Shown piece by piece: positions 44,534 to 52,876 of a stretch of 64,000 nt of DNA. Each line of letters opens with the position of its first letter. Within the stretch, counting starts at the first letter, position 1. This stretch comes from Metabacillus sp. KUDC1714 (GTDB lineage: Bacteria; Bacillota; Bacilli; Bacillales; Bacillaceae), in the NCBI RefSeq assembly GCF_014217835.1, contig NZ_CP055263.1, positions 1,315,001 to 1,379,000 of the forward strand, in the 5' to 3' direction. The notes under the pieces were generated by a model. It was not told the DNA's origin and ran no database searches. It was given only the letters and a program-made list of their open reading frames with translations. The position numbers were made by a program, and so were the translations under genes.

Positions 44534-45445
44534 TTACTGAGATAAATAGTACTGATATGTCATGTTAATTCCTTCTAAAAGTTCGACTGATGGCTTCCAA
44601 TCAACATGCTTCTTAAACTTATCATTTAGAAGAAAACTATGTTTTATATCCCCTTTGCGATCTGCCATAAAATTCACGGGAAACTGAGTGTGAATCGTTT
44701 CCTTTACGAGGTTAATAAGCTGAAGTAAATCAGTTTGTTTTCCAGTGCTAATGTTAAAAACATCGTTTAGAGGCTTTGCACTTGCTAACAGATTTGCACT
44801 TACTACATCAAAAACATGGATAAAATCCCTTGTTTGTTTACCATCACCATATAAATTAAAGGAATTCCCTTCAATTGCTGACTTCATTAATACAGATATT
44901 ACTCCACCTTCACCTTTTGGATCTTGTCTCATTCCATACACATTTGCATAACGGAAAATCGTATAAGGGACTCTGTAGAGATTATGATAGAGTCTGATAT
45001 ATTGTTCAGGCGTATATTTGGATATTCCGTAATTAGATATTGGTGTAATTTCATGTTTTTCATCAATTCCTAAATAATTAGGTGTCCCATAAACAGCTGC
45101 AGATGATGGGTAAATCAGTGGTACACCTAATTCCTTGCATACTTCCAATACATTTATCGTTCCGATAATATTTATCTTCGCATCTAACCCAGGGTTTTTA
45201 ATAGAAGATTGCACATCTATATTTGCAGCATGATGATTAATCAGATCAGGCTTTTCCTTGATAGCAATATCATAGAATTCCTGAGAACATATATCTACCT
45301 CATAGAATTTTACCATTGGATGAATATGTTCCTGTTTCCCAGTTATTAAGTTATCAACTACGACAACGTCATAACCTGCTTTTATATATTCTTCAGCTAG
45401 ATTAGATCCTATAAAGCCAGCTCCGCCAGTTAGTAAAACTTTCAT
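44534..45445 (-). CDS. NAD-dependent sugar-nucleotide epimerase (UDP-glucose 4-epimerase-like)
   Basis: Extended short-chain dehydrogenase of 303 aa. It has an NAD-binding GGAGFIGSNLAEEYI, a serine in PSSAAVYGTPN and the catalytic Tyr-Lys pair in YGISKYTPEQY. NVYGMRQDPKGEGGVISV follows as in UDP-hexose 4-epimerases. It probably interconverts UDP-Glc/UDP-Gal or the corresponding GlcNAc/GalNAc or uronic acid forms; the exact pair cannot be decided. It is in line with ugd, whose product UDP-GlcA could be its substrate. Confidence 0.87.
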   Translation of the reverse strand: MKVLLTGGAGFIGSNLAEEYIKAGYDVVVVDNLITGKQEHIHPMVKFYEVDICSQEFYDIAIKEKPDLINHHAANIDVQSSIKNPGLDAKINIIGTINVLEVCKELGVPLIYPSSAAVYGTPNYLGIDEKHEITPISNYGISKYTPEQYIRLYHNLYRVPYTIFRYANVYGMRQDPKGEGGVISVLMKSAIEGNSFNLYGDGKQTRDFIHVFDVVSANLLASAKPLNDVFNISTGKQTDLLQLINLVKETIHTQFPVNFMADRKGDIKHSFLLNDKFKKHVDWKPSVELLEGINMTYQYYLSQ

Positions 45446-45468
45446 TTGAAAATCTCCTCTACATCCTA

Positions 45469-46779
45469 TTAATTGAAAGAGACTGTTTTTCGACCGATTG
45501 AAGCGTAATAAAATCCCATTTGTTCCATATGTTCATTTGAAAAAATATTACGACCATCAATGATGATTTTTTGTTTGACTAACTTTGAAACTTCAGTCAA
45601 ATCTATCTCTTTAAATTCCTTCCAATCTGTTAAGATCATGATTGCATCACTGTTAATAATTGCTTCTTGCATAGTATCTGCGATTTCTAAATTAGGAATA
45701 ACTTTTTGGGCATTTTCATTTGCAACAGGGTCATATGCAACAACCTCTGCTCCTTCGTTTTGTAGAATTGGGATTACATCCACAGATGGAGCATCCCGCA
45801 TATCATCTGTATTTGGTTTAAATGCCAAGCCAAGTACAGCAATCCTTTTTCCGTATAGTTCATTTTTTAATGCAACTTTTAATTTATCAATTACCTTGGA
45901 GCGTTGCTCTTTATTTACCTGCTCAACATCCTTAACAATTCTAAAATCATAACCTGCCTTTTCAGCTATCGCAACTAGTGCACTCGTATCCTTTGGAAAA
46001 CAAGATCCTCCATACCCAATACCTGCTTGCAAAAAGGCATGTCCAATCCGTTTATCATACCCCATACCTTCAGCAACTTTTGTTACATCTGCCCCTAATA
46101 ACTCGCAAACATTCGCAATTTCATTTATAAAACTAATTTTAGTAGCTAAAAATGCATTTGAGGCATATTTGATCATTTCTGCTGTTTCAATATTGGTAAG
46201 AACTATATTCGATGTCAAAGGTTTATGTAATCCAATAAGAAGCTCCGCTGCTTTTTCACTTTCAACACCTATAACTGCTCTTTCCATGTTTAATGTATCA
46301 TAAATTGCCGAACCCTCTCTTAAAAACTCCGGGTTTGATGCTACATCAAATTCCACTTCTCCTGCATGACGTCTTATAATCTCTTTAACGATTTTTCCAG
46401 TTCCAACTGGCACTGTACTTTTTGTTATAATCACCTTATAGCTTTTTAAATGCTGCCCGATGGATTCCGCTACTTTTTCAATATATGTAAGATCTGCTTC
46501 ACCATTTTGTTTTCTAGGTGTCCCTACCGCAATAATAACGATTTGTGCAGATTCCATTGCTTGCTTTAAATCTGTTGTAAAAAGCAAACGATTTTTATGA
46601 AGGTTTTTTTGAATGAGGTCCTCAATACCTGGCTCATAGATTGGAGATTTACCTTCTGTTAATTTTGCTATTTTTTGCTCATCTACATCTACACATGTAA
46701 CATGATTACCTAACTCACTAAAACAAACACCTGATACTAAACCTACATATCCTGTTCCTACTACACAAATATTCATCAA
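45469..46779 (-). CDS. ugd: UDP-glucose 6-dehydrogenase
   Basis: A 436-aa enzyme that oxidises UDP-glucose twice with NAD to UDP-glucuronate. It shows the N-terminal NAD motif VVGTGYVGLVSGVCFSELG, the catalytic cysteine in GYGGSCFPKDTSAL, and the C-terminal domain with VLGLAFKPNTDDMRDAPS. B. subtilis homologues are TuaD and Ugd (YtcA), of teichuronic acid and exopolysaccharide synthesis. It is the first gene of a three-gene minus-strand unit, and UDP-glucose can come from galU in this locus. Confidence 0.94.
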   Translation of the reverse strand: MMNICVVGTGYVGLVSGVCFSELGNHVTCVDVDEQKIAKLTEGKSPIYEPGIEDLIQKNLHKNRLLFTTDLKQAMESAQIVIIAVGTPRKQNGEADLTYIEKVAESIGQHLKSYKVIITKSTVPVGTGKIVKEIIRRHAGEVEFDVASNPEFLREGSAIYDTLNMERAVIGVESEKAAELLIGLHKPLTSNIVLTNIETAEMIKYASNAFLATKISFINEIANVCELLGADVTKVAEGMGYDKRIGHAFLQAGIGYGGSCFPKDTSALVAIAEKAGYDFRIVKDVEQVNKEQRSKVIDKLKVALKNELYGKRIAVLGLAFKPNTDDMRDAPSVDVIPILQNEGAEVVAYDPVANENAQKVIPNLEIADTMQEAIINSDAIMILTDWKEFKEIDLTEVSKLVKQKIIIDGRNIFSNEHMEQMGFYYASIGRKTVSFN

Positions 46780-46928
46780 TTTATTTACTCCTTATATCTT
46801 TGTGTTGTAAATAAGAATTTTACTATTTCTTTATTGATTATGTTCAATAAAGTTTTATATCATAAATATAAACCAAAAATAAGATAATATATGTTAAGTT
46901 TTATTTAAATATGAAAAGGGAGCATTAG

Positions 46929-47723
46929 ATGATAAGCATAATTATACCAACTCTTGGCGATCGCCCTGATGAACTTAGAAGACTTTTTGATAGCCTTAGT
47001 TCTCAAACCTATCAAAACTTCGAAGTCCTATTAGTCACTCAATTAAATCATGATTGTATTCAATTTTTACCACAATACGATATGAAAATAAAGCAAATTA
47101 AACTAAATAAAAAGGGACTCTCCTATTCAAGAAATGAAGGCTTAAAAGCTATAGCTGGATCGATCGTCACCTTTTCAGATGATGATTGCTGGTATCCTGA
47201 GGATTCACTTCAAAACGTGATCAATGCTTTTGAAAAGGATGACTCCCTAGATGTAGCCTGCTTTCAAATTTTTGATCCATTGCAGAAGGTTCATTATAAA
47301 AGTTATGAACAAAAAGCAAAAAGTCAGATTTCGAAGAAGGATATCCTTAGGAAGTCTTCTATTGAATTATTTGTAAGATTAAAAAATGTTACTTCAACTG
47401 AGCTAACATTTGATGAAAATTTTGGCCTTGGTACAAAGTATCCATCTGGTGAAGAAAATATATTTTTAAGTGATTTAATGAACAAAAAGCTTAAAATAAG
47501 CTATTTTCCACAAATCATTGTCTATCATAAAAAGCCTGAACAAACATCCCGCTTAACAACAGCACAAATGATTAGTAAAGGGCCATTATTTAAACGATTA
47601 ACAAACACACCGATAGCATCAATATTACTCATTCTATTCTTTTTAAAAAAGGCAAAACATATTCAAGAGCCTTCGAAAACCTTTTTATCTACAGTAAAAG
47701 AGATGCTAAATTACAAAAAATAA
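46929..47723 (+). CDS. Glycosyltransferase, GT2 family
   Basis: A 264-aa protein with a typical GT-A N-terminus: IIIPTLGDRPDELRRLFDSL, then LNKKGLSYSRNEGLKAI and the metal-binding VTFSDDDCWYPEDSL. A short hydrophobic segment near residue 235 (IASILLILFFL) may hold it at the membrane. It starts a small plus-strand unit with the HIT gene and lies divergent from ugd across a 149-bp promoter region. Donor and acceptor are unknown. Confidence 0.85.
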   Translation: MISIIIPTLGDRPDELRRLFDSLSSQTYQNFEVLLVTQLNHDCIQFLPQYDMKIKQIKLNKKGLSYSRNEGLKAIAGSIVTFSDDDCWYPEDSLQNVINAFEKDDSLDVACFQIFDPLQKVHYKSYEQKAKSQISKKDILRKSSIELFVRLKNVTSTELTFDENFGLGTKYPSGEENIFLSDLMNKKLKISYFPQIIVYHKKPEQTSRLTTAQMISKGPLFKRLTNTPIASILLILFFLKKAKHIQEPSKTFLSTVKEMLNYKK

Positions 47724-47737
47724 GGAGAATCTAAATT

Positions 47738-48172
47738 ATGCAATGTCCTATATGTGAAAAAAATAAGAAGCACAATCCTTCAGAAATTTACCGTAATCAG
47801 TTCATAGTGGTTTCACATGCACCACTAGATGCCAATCTTCTTGGTTATGTATATATTGAACCAGTAGAACATTTTGAAGACTGGTCGGACATCCCTTTAG
47901 AAGTATTAAGTGATGTTCAAAGTACTGTCAAAAAGATCGACCTTCTCTTAAGAAACGAACAGCTAGCCGAAAGAGTGTATTCAGTTACAATTAGTGAAAT
48001 GGTGCGCCACATTCATTTTCATATTATCCCACGACATAAAGATAATAGCATGAAAGGAATTTCATTAATTGAAAAAGCTACACAACAATTATCAAACGAA
48101 AATGATGAATTGATCCAAGAAGAGCAATTTGAGAAATTTATTCTAAAGGCAAAACAATTCTTAGCTGGATAA
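47738..48172 (+). CDS. HIT-family nucleotide hydrolase/transferase
   Basis: A 144-aa protein with the histidine triad motif HIHFHIIPRH (the middle histidine is the catalytic nucleophile) and an N-terminal CPICEK cysteine pair that may bind zinc. HIT proteins hydrolyse or transfer nucleoside monophosphates. It follows the GT2 gene by 14 bases with an AAGGAGA ribosome site. Its tie to the polysaccharide locus is unusual; it might process a nucleotide-linked intermediate, but this is speculation. Confidence 0.85.
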   Translation: MQCPICEKNKKHNPSEIYRNQFIVVSHAPLDANLLGYVYIEPVEHFEDWSDIPLEVLSDVQSTVKKIDLLLRNEQLAERVYSVTISEMVRHIHFHIIPRHKDNSMKGISLIEKATQQLSNENDELIQEEQFEKFILKAKQFLAG

Positions 48173-48175
48173 ACA

Positions 48176-48213
48176 TTTTTAAAAGCACGATAATCAAATT
48201 ATCGTGCTTTTAA
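48176..48213. terminator. Bidirectional terminator between HIT gene and kdsB
   Basis: A perfect 13-bp stem AAAAGCACGATAA/TTATCGTGCTTTT with a five-base loop lies between two convergent genes. The kdsB stop codon (TAA at 48199) sits inside the stem. Confidence 0.9.
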
Positions 48214-48924
48214 ATACTCCTCTACTTTGGCAATATCTTCTGGTACATCTACTCCAATTAACTCATTTGAAACTTCCGATACATAAATAGAATGACCATT
48301 TTCAATTGCTCTTAGCTGCTCTAATGATTCAGCCTTTTCAAGTATTGATTCTGGTAAGTTAATATAGTCAAACAGGAATGACTTTCGATATGCATAGACT
48401 CCGATATGCTTATAATAGTCTACTGCAATATTTTCCCGGTTATATGGAATCGTTGAACGTGAAAAATAGATCGAGTGATTATCTTTATTTGTAATCACTT
48501 TAACCACATTTGGATTCGCTACATCTTCAGGATTATTAATTTTTGTTTTTAAAGTTGCCATCTGTAATGTATCGTCTTTTAGAAATGGTTGTACTAAAGT
48601 TTCAATGAGATCTGCTGAGATAAGTGGTTCATCACCTTGAACGTTTACCACAATATCAGTTGATAGATCTCGTGCAACTTCAGCGATTCGATCTGTCCCT
48701 GTGGCATGTTCTTTAGATGTTAAGAAACAATTACCGTTAAAACCTTCTACAACGTTTTTGATCCTTTCATCATCTGTTGCAACGATTACTTCATCCACAA
48801 ACGTTGAAGCAGAAACATTTTCATACACATGCTGAATCATTGGCTTATTAAGAATATTGGCAAGTGGTTTTCCTGGAAATCTAGTTGACCCATATCGAGC
48901 TGGAACAATAACTGTAACTTTCAT
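48199..48924 (-). CDS. kdsB: 3-deoxy-manno-octulosonate cytidylyltransferase (CMP-KDO synthetase)
   Basis: A 241-aa cytoplasmic enzyme that activates KDO with CTP to CMP-KDO. Motifs are the nucleotide-binding PARYGSTRFPGKPLANI, the VVNVQGDEPLIS acid cluster, KHIGVYAYRKSFL and the end LIGVDVPEDIAKVEEYL. In Gram-negatives this is KdsB of lipid A core synthesis, or KpsU of group 2 capsules. It is unexpected in a Bacillus-type genome. It lies in line after kpsC and kpsF, forming a KDO module. A related CMP-sialate type activity is less likely because the KdsB motifs are complete. Confidence 0.9.
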   Translation of the reverse strand: MKVTVIVPARYGSTRFPGKPLANILNKPMIQHVYENVSASTFVDEVIVATDDERIKNVVEGFNGNCFLTSKEHATGTDRIAEVARDLSTDIVVNVQGDEPLISADLIETLVQPFLKDDTLQMATLKTKINNPEDVANPNVVKVITNKDNHSIYFSRSTIPYNRENIAVDYYKHIGVYAYRKSFLFDYINLPESILEKAESLEQLRAIENGHSIYVSEVSNELIGVDVPEDIAKVEEYLKAR

Positions 48925-48942
48925 AAATGTTATACCCCCATC

Positions 48943-50907
48943 TTAATGATTTTCTATCATTTCTTTTAGTAAAAAGCCTACTTTTTTTAACCGGTTTGGT
49001 ATTTTGATATTAGCCTGCCTATTATCAAAATACATATTTCTCTTTTCAATGAGTTTGTCTATAACTGTATCACAGGAAACCCTTATTCCATTTTCCCAAT
49101 CAAAGTACCTAGGATATACGAGTAAAGCTCCTGCAATAAGCTCATCAAGAGTTAGTGTACGTTTCCTTCTATCTATAGAATGGCGATCATGTGTCAGACC
49201 CCAGCCGGAATAAAATGGAGATCCATACGTATAAACTGTTTTATCACGAAGTAAAGCATCAAATCCTGTTAAGGATGTCATCGTATGTACTTCATCGGCA
49301 TAATTAATACAACTAATGATGCTCGCTTCAATTTCAATATGATCACATGCATCTGTAATAAAATCTGAGGTTACCTCGCCTTGTCGATTCCTCGAAACAA
49401 TGTCAGGGTGTGGTTTATAAATAATATAAGCATCTTGATTTTTTTCCCTAACACTATTTAACAGCTCGGTATTTGTTTTAATGTCCTTACATCCATAACG
49501 AATTGAGGCATCATCTTCTACTTGGCCAGGTACTAAAATCACCTTTTTCCCTTCGCTCGGAAGGTTTAGTGATTCAATTGGCTCAGAATTGTACTTTGTT
49601 AATTGATTTTCAACAATCTTCTTTCTGATGTTCATCGCATCTTCTAGCATATTTTCAGTAAAGAGTTGATGAGTCAGGATATGTTCCAATTCACTTACTT
49701 GCTGTGGATTATAGTATATCCCTTTATGATCTAACGCTAAGGACCAGGGAAGCGTCACGTTTGTCCCTAAGCCAACTGAACGAATAAAACCGTCTTCTAT
49801 CCTCATAACCGGCTTATTCCATTTCTCAGCTAACTCTCTTACATCTGCTGGCTCTTTATGTCCCCACACCAAAAGTTCACTTTGCGTGTCAAACTTATTT
49901 TGAACTTCTTGTACAGTTTTCGGAAAATAAATTGTATTGTAAGGATTTTTAACAAACGGTCGTACAAACCCTCTTTTCCATGGCTGAATGCCAAAACAAT
50001 AGATTTTTTTCTCTTTACTTTCCAACTGAGAATCCTTTTTATCTTCTATTATTTTGATAATCTCATTTAAATTAGTTGGCATTCCTGTTAATGGATTTAT
50101 TTGCTTTTCATAAAAATAAAAAAAGATTGTAAAAAGCTCTAATATTGTTCTTTGCTTTGTTCTACGGCTATTTTTGATTTCATCCGTTGTAAGTCCCAAA
50201 CCAGAATAAAATGGTAAACCAAAACAGTGAACTTCTCTATTTTGCAGCAATGCCATAAATCCAGTAATCGATTCAATGACAAACACCTTTTTTGCAGTAT
50301 GTATGAGTTGATTTGCTTTATCCACGCTAGAAATAATTTCAACATTTTCGTTTTGGCAAAGTTTTTTCAAGTATCCTTCTTCATCAAAGGTAGATAATAC
50401 TTTTATGTTATTTGTTGCATAAGTGTTCTTTGCCCTCTCTAGCATTTCCTTAAAAGTGTCTTCTTTCTTATTGTTTCTTTCTAATCTTTCATCTACTAAT
50501 ACTATGTTCTCACTAGTTAATGGAGCCTTCGTGATGTAGTCGAAAACCTCTTTTGCCTTCTTAAGTAAATTCGCATCGATATCAACCGAATTCAACAACT
50601 GTTCGAGTTGTGTAGTATCCTCACTATTTTTAATGGAGCCATTATTGTCAATAAGTAATGAATAGTCAAACTCAAATAGCTGTTTATCATCAATTAATTG
50701 ACTAGACAACCCATTTTCTATCGTATAATATGGTAGATTCTTTTTTCTAGCTAGTTTTTTCCCCTGCTGGATGTAAGTTTCATTACCATAAGCTGTTATA
50801 CCCGTTAATTTATCCACGTATTTTGCAGGTAGATATGTAATTCTTTCTTGAAAGAATGAATCCATAAAGGGCATTCGCTGACCTTTGGGACAAAAAACTC
50901 CAATCAT
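48943..50907 (-). CDS. kpsC: KpsC-like capsule polysaccharide beta-KDO transferase
   Basis: A 654-aa protein with two related modules, as in E. coli KpsC, which builds the beta-KDO linker on which group 2 capsules are exported. The C-terminal module is complete: RIEDGFIRSVGLG, LVPGQVEDDASIRYG, IYKPHPDIVSRNR (HP motif) and TSLTGFDALLRDKTVYTYG with YSGWGLT. The N-terminal module keeps ITGFMALLQNREVHCFGLP and YSGLGLT, but where VDQ...GD and HP should be it reads LVDERLERNNK and KVLSTFDEEGY. So only the second module may be active. It overlaps no gene and lies 18 bases before kdsB. Confidence 0.9.
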   Translation of the reverse strand: MIGVFCPKGQRMPFMDSFFQERITYLPAKYVDKLTGITAYGNETYIQQGKKLARKKNLPYYTIENGLSSQLIDDKQLFEFDYSLLIDNNGSIKNSEDTTQLEQLLNSVDIDANLLKKAKEVFDYITKAPLTSENIVLVDERLERNNKKEDTFKEMLERAKNTYATNNIKVLSTFDEEGYLKKLCQNENVEIISSVDKANQLIHTAKKVFVIESITGFMALLQNREVHCFGLPFYSGLGLTTDEIKNSRRTKQRTILELFTIFFYFYEKQINPLTGMPTNLNEIIKIIEDKKDSQLESKEKKIYCFGIQPWKRGFVRPFVKNPYNTIYFPKTVQEVQNKFDTQSELLVWGHKEPADVRELAEKWNKPVMRIEDGFIRSVGLGTNVTLPWSLALDHKGIYYNPQQVSELEHILTHQLFTENMLEDAMNIRKKIVENQLTKYNSEPIESLNLPSEGKKVILVPGQVEDDASIRYGCKDIKTNTELLNSVREKNQDAYIIYKPHPDIVSRNRQGEVTSDFITDACDHIEIEASIISCINYADEVHTMTSLTGFDALLRDKTVYTYGSPFYSGWGLTHDRHSIDRRKRTLTLDELIAGALLVYPRYFDWENGIRVSCDTVIDKLIEKRNMYFDNRQANIKIPNRLKKVGFLLKEMIENH

Positions 50908-51066
50908 ATTTTTAACTCCTTAAAATCAATTCAACCATAGAAAATAAAGCTATATCATTCTAAAGTGAAAGGAAGTTTATTAAATACTATTCTTAGCTAT
51001 TTCCTTCATACAAAAGAAGTCCTCTTTCTTGAGTAAAACAATAATCAAGATCTGAGGACATTCAAA

Positions 51067-52059
51067 TTATCCTAATTTTAATATATCATGTAAGCGCAGC
51101 ATGCCTATATATTCATGACCATCCAATACAGGAATAACTGAAATTTCTCGCTGTTTCTTTTCCATAACCTGAATAGCCTGACCGGCTGTTAGCCCTTTAT
51201 TAATAACAATTGGATTTTTAGTCATAATTTGTGTTGCTTGCAATTGGAAAGATTGTTCACCATGCTTTTCAATCGATCTTCTTAAATCTCCGTCTGTTAT
51301 GACTCCTATCATTTTTTTATTAGAGTCTAAAACAACTGTGCCACCTAGAGGTCTTTTTGTTAATTCCATAACGATTTCTTGGAAGTGATCATCATCAGAA
51401 ACAAATGTATATGAATCAGCTGCTAGCAAATCTTCTACATTCAAGGTTAGACGTTTCCCTAAGCTTCCACCAGGATGATAAAGAGCAAAATCGTTGGAAG
51501 TGAATCCCTTTTGCTCAGATACAACTAGTGCTAGTGCATCACCTAACGCTAGGGTAACAGTCGTACTTGTAGTTGGCGCTAAATTCATATGGCATGCTTC
51601 TTTTTCAATCGTAAATTTCAACACAATATCTGCATGTTTTCCCATAGTAGAATTTTCATTAGAGGTTATCGCAATCATCTTCGGTTCAATCTTTTTAAGA
51701 GTTGGGAGAATATCTGAGATCTCTTGAGATTCACCACTTTTACTAATTGCCAGTACGATATCGTTCTTTTGAACAATTCCAAGGTCACCATGCAAGCCTT
51801 CTGCAGGGCTCATGTAAACAGCTGGAATTCCCAAGCTAGACATGGTCGATGATATTTTTCTACCAATCCAGCCTGATTTGCCGATCCCAGTTACAACGAT
51901 CTTCCCTTTACAAGCTGTGATCATTTCAACAGCAAGATAAAAATTTTCTCCTAGCTCTAATTCTGAATTTAAAATCGCTTGTGCTTCCTGATGTAAAATC
52001 GCCTTACCTTTAGAAATAATTTGATCATATTTAGTGGATACTGAGTTTGGTGATGACAT
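51067..52059 (-). CDS. kpsF: Arabinose-5-phosphate isomerase (KdsD/KpsF type)
   Basis: A 330-aa enzyme that converts ribulose 5-phosphate to arabinose 5-phosphate, the first step of KDO synthesis. An N-terminal SIS domain has TGIGKSGWIGRKISSTMSS, the active-site His in AEGLHGDLGIV, and SKSGESQEI. Two CBS domains follow (VEDLLAADSYTFVSDDD and TQIMTKNPIVINKGL). It sits between kpsC and a hydrolase gene. The 159-bp gap to kpsC holds no gene. Together with KdsB and KpsC it makes a KDO function very likely; KDO-8-phosphate synthase (kdsA) is not in the window. Confidence 0.9.
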   Translation of the reverse strand: MSSPNSVSTKYDQIISKGKAILHQEAQAILNSELELGENFYLAVEMITACKGKIVVTGIGKSGWIGRKISSTMSSLGIPAVYMSPAEGLHGDLGIVQKNDIVLAISKSGESQEISDILPTLKKIEPKMIAITSNENSTMGKHADIVLKFTIEKEACHMNLAPTTSTTVTLALGDALALVVSEQKGFTSNDFALYHPGGSLGKRLTLNVEDLLAADSYTFVSDDDHFQEIVMELTKRPLGGTVVLDSNKKMIGVITDGDLRRSIEKHGEQSFQLQATQIMTKNPIVINKGLTAGQAIQVMEKKQREISVIPVLDGHEYIGMLRLHDILKLG

Positions 52060-52132
52060 ATGTTTACACTCCTTTATCTCTTAAGAAATGGGGTGAATCT
52101 GATCTGACATCATTCAACAATTCGCTCTGTTA

Positions 52133-52876
52133 TTAGCCTATCCCACCTTTGACTACTTGATCACTTCTTATTGAAAAAAGGTGAAGGATTTGTAATACCA
52201 ATTCTTTAGTCATAAAGTCTGAAGTATGATCTTCTTTTGGAAAACAATCAAACATATATAATCCGTTTTTACATTCAAGTGAATTTTTCAAGCTTTCAGC
52301 AGCTGCTAGGTCTGCGGGATATGTCCCGTATTGAATATAAAGACTTGGCAGTAAATCATATGTAGCAATCAATGAACCTAAATTAGGTAACGGGCCTACT
52401 TCAAGTAGAACTTGTTTCCACTTTTGCCAACCATACTGATGAATAACCTCTTCATTAGCTTGTGGGACTACCGCTATTGCACCTTTTAAATTCAGCTTTA
52501 CCGCATAATAAATAGCCGCATATCCCCCCATTGAGGAACCAATCGTGTAAATTTCTTTTGTACGTTGTAGTTCACTAACAAGCTTGATTAACTCAATCGT
52601 TTGCTTTTCAACAAAGTAGTTATCTTCATATCCTAGATAATATAAGCCACCTTTTTGTGCACCGTTATTATCTGAGATAAACAGAAAATTAATATCCCAC
52701 TCTTCTGTTTCTTCCCAAAACATTCGAATTCTCTCATAAATATGTGGACCAAGTGTGGTAAAGCAAACAAGCATCTTATCACTTTTAGAAGGGTATAGCA
52801 CATACTTGATCTTATTATCTCCAATATGTGCAGTTCTTTCGTATTTAGCTAATACCTTTTCTGCGTTGAATTTCAA
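52133..52876 (-). CDS. Alpha/beta-hydrolase-like protein of the glycan locus
   Basis: About 248 aa with no signal peptide. The nucleophile elbow GSSMGGYAAIY (GxSxG) and a late His in PKEDHTSDFM fit the alpha/beta-hydrolase fold, and SDNNGAQKGGLYY could supply the oxyanion region. It resembles accessory hydrolases such as Asp2-like or YqiA-like proteins found beside glycosyltransferases, where they may add or remove acetyl groups. The start is uncertain: a TTG at 52876 has AGGTGA upstream, and the frame continues to 52891. It overlaps the upstream gene by about 30 bases, which implies coupled translation. Confidence 0.78.
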   Translation of the reverse strand: MKFNAEKVLAKYERTAHIGDNKIKYVLYPSKSDKMLVCFTTLGPHIYERIRMFWEETEEWDINFLFISDNNGAQKGGLYYLGYEDNYFVEKQTIELIKLVSELQRTKEIYTIGSSMGGYAAIYYAVKLNLKGAIAVVPQANEEVIHQYGWQKWKQVLLEVGPLPNLGSLIATYDLLPSLYIQYGTYPADLAAAESLKNSLECKNGLYMFDCFPKEDHTSDFMTKELVLQILHLFSIRSDQVVKGGIG

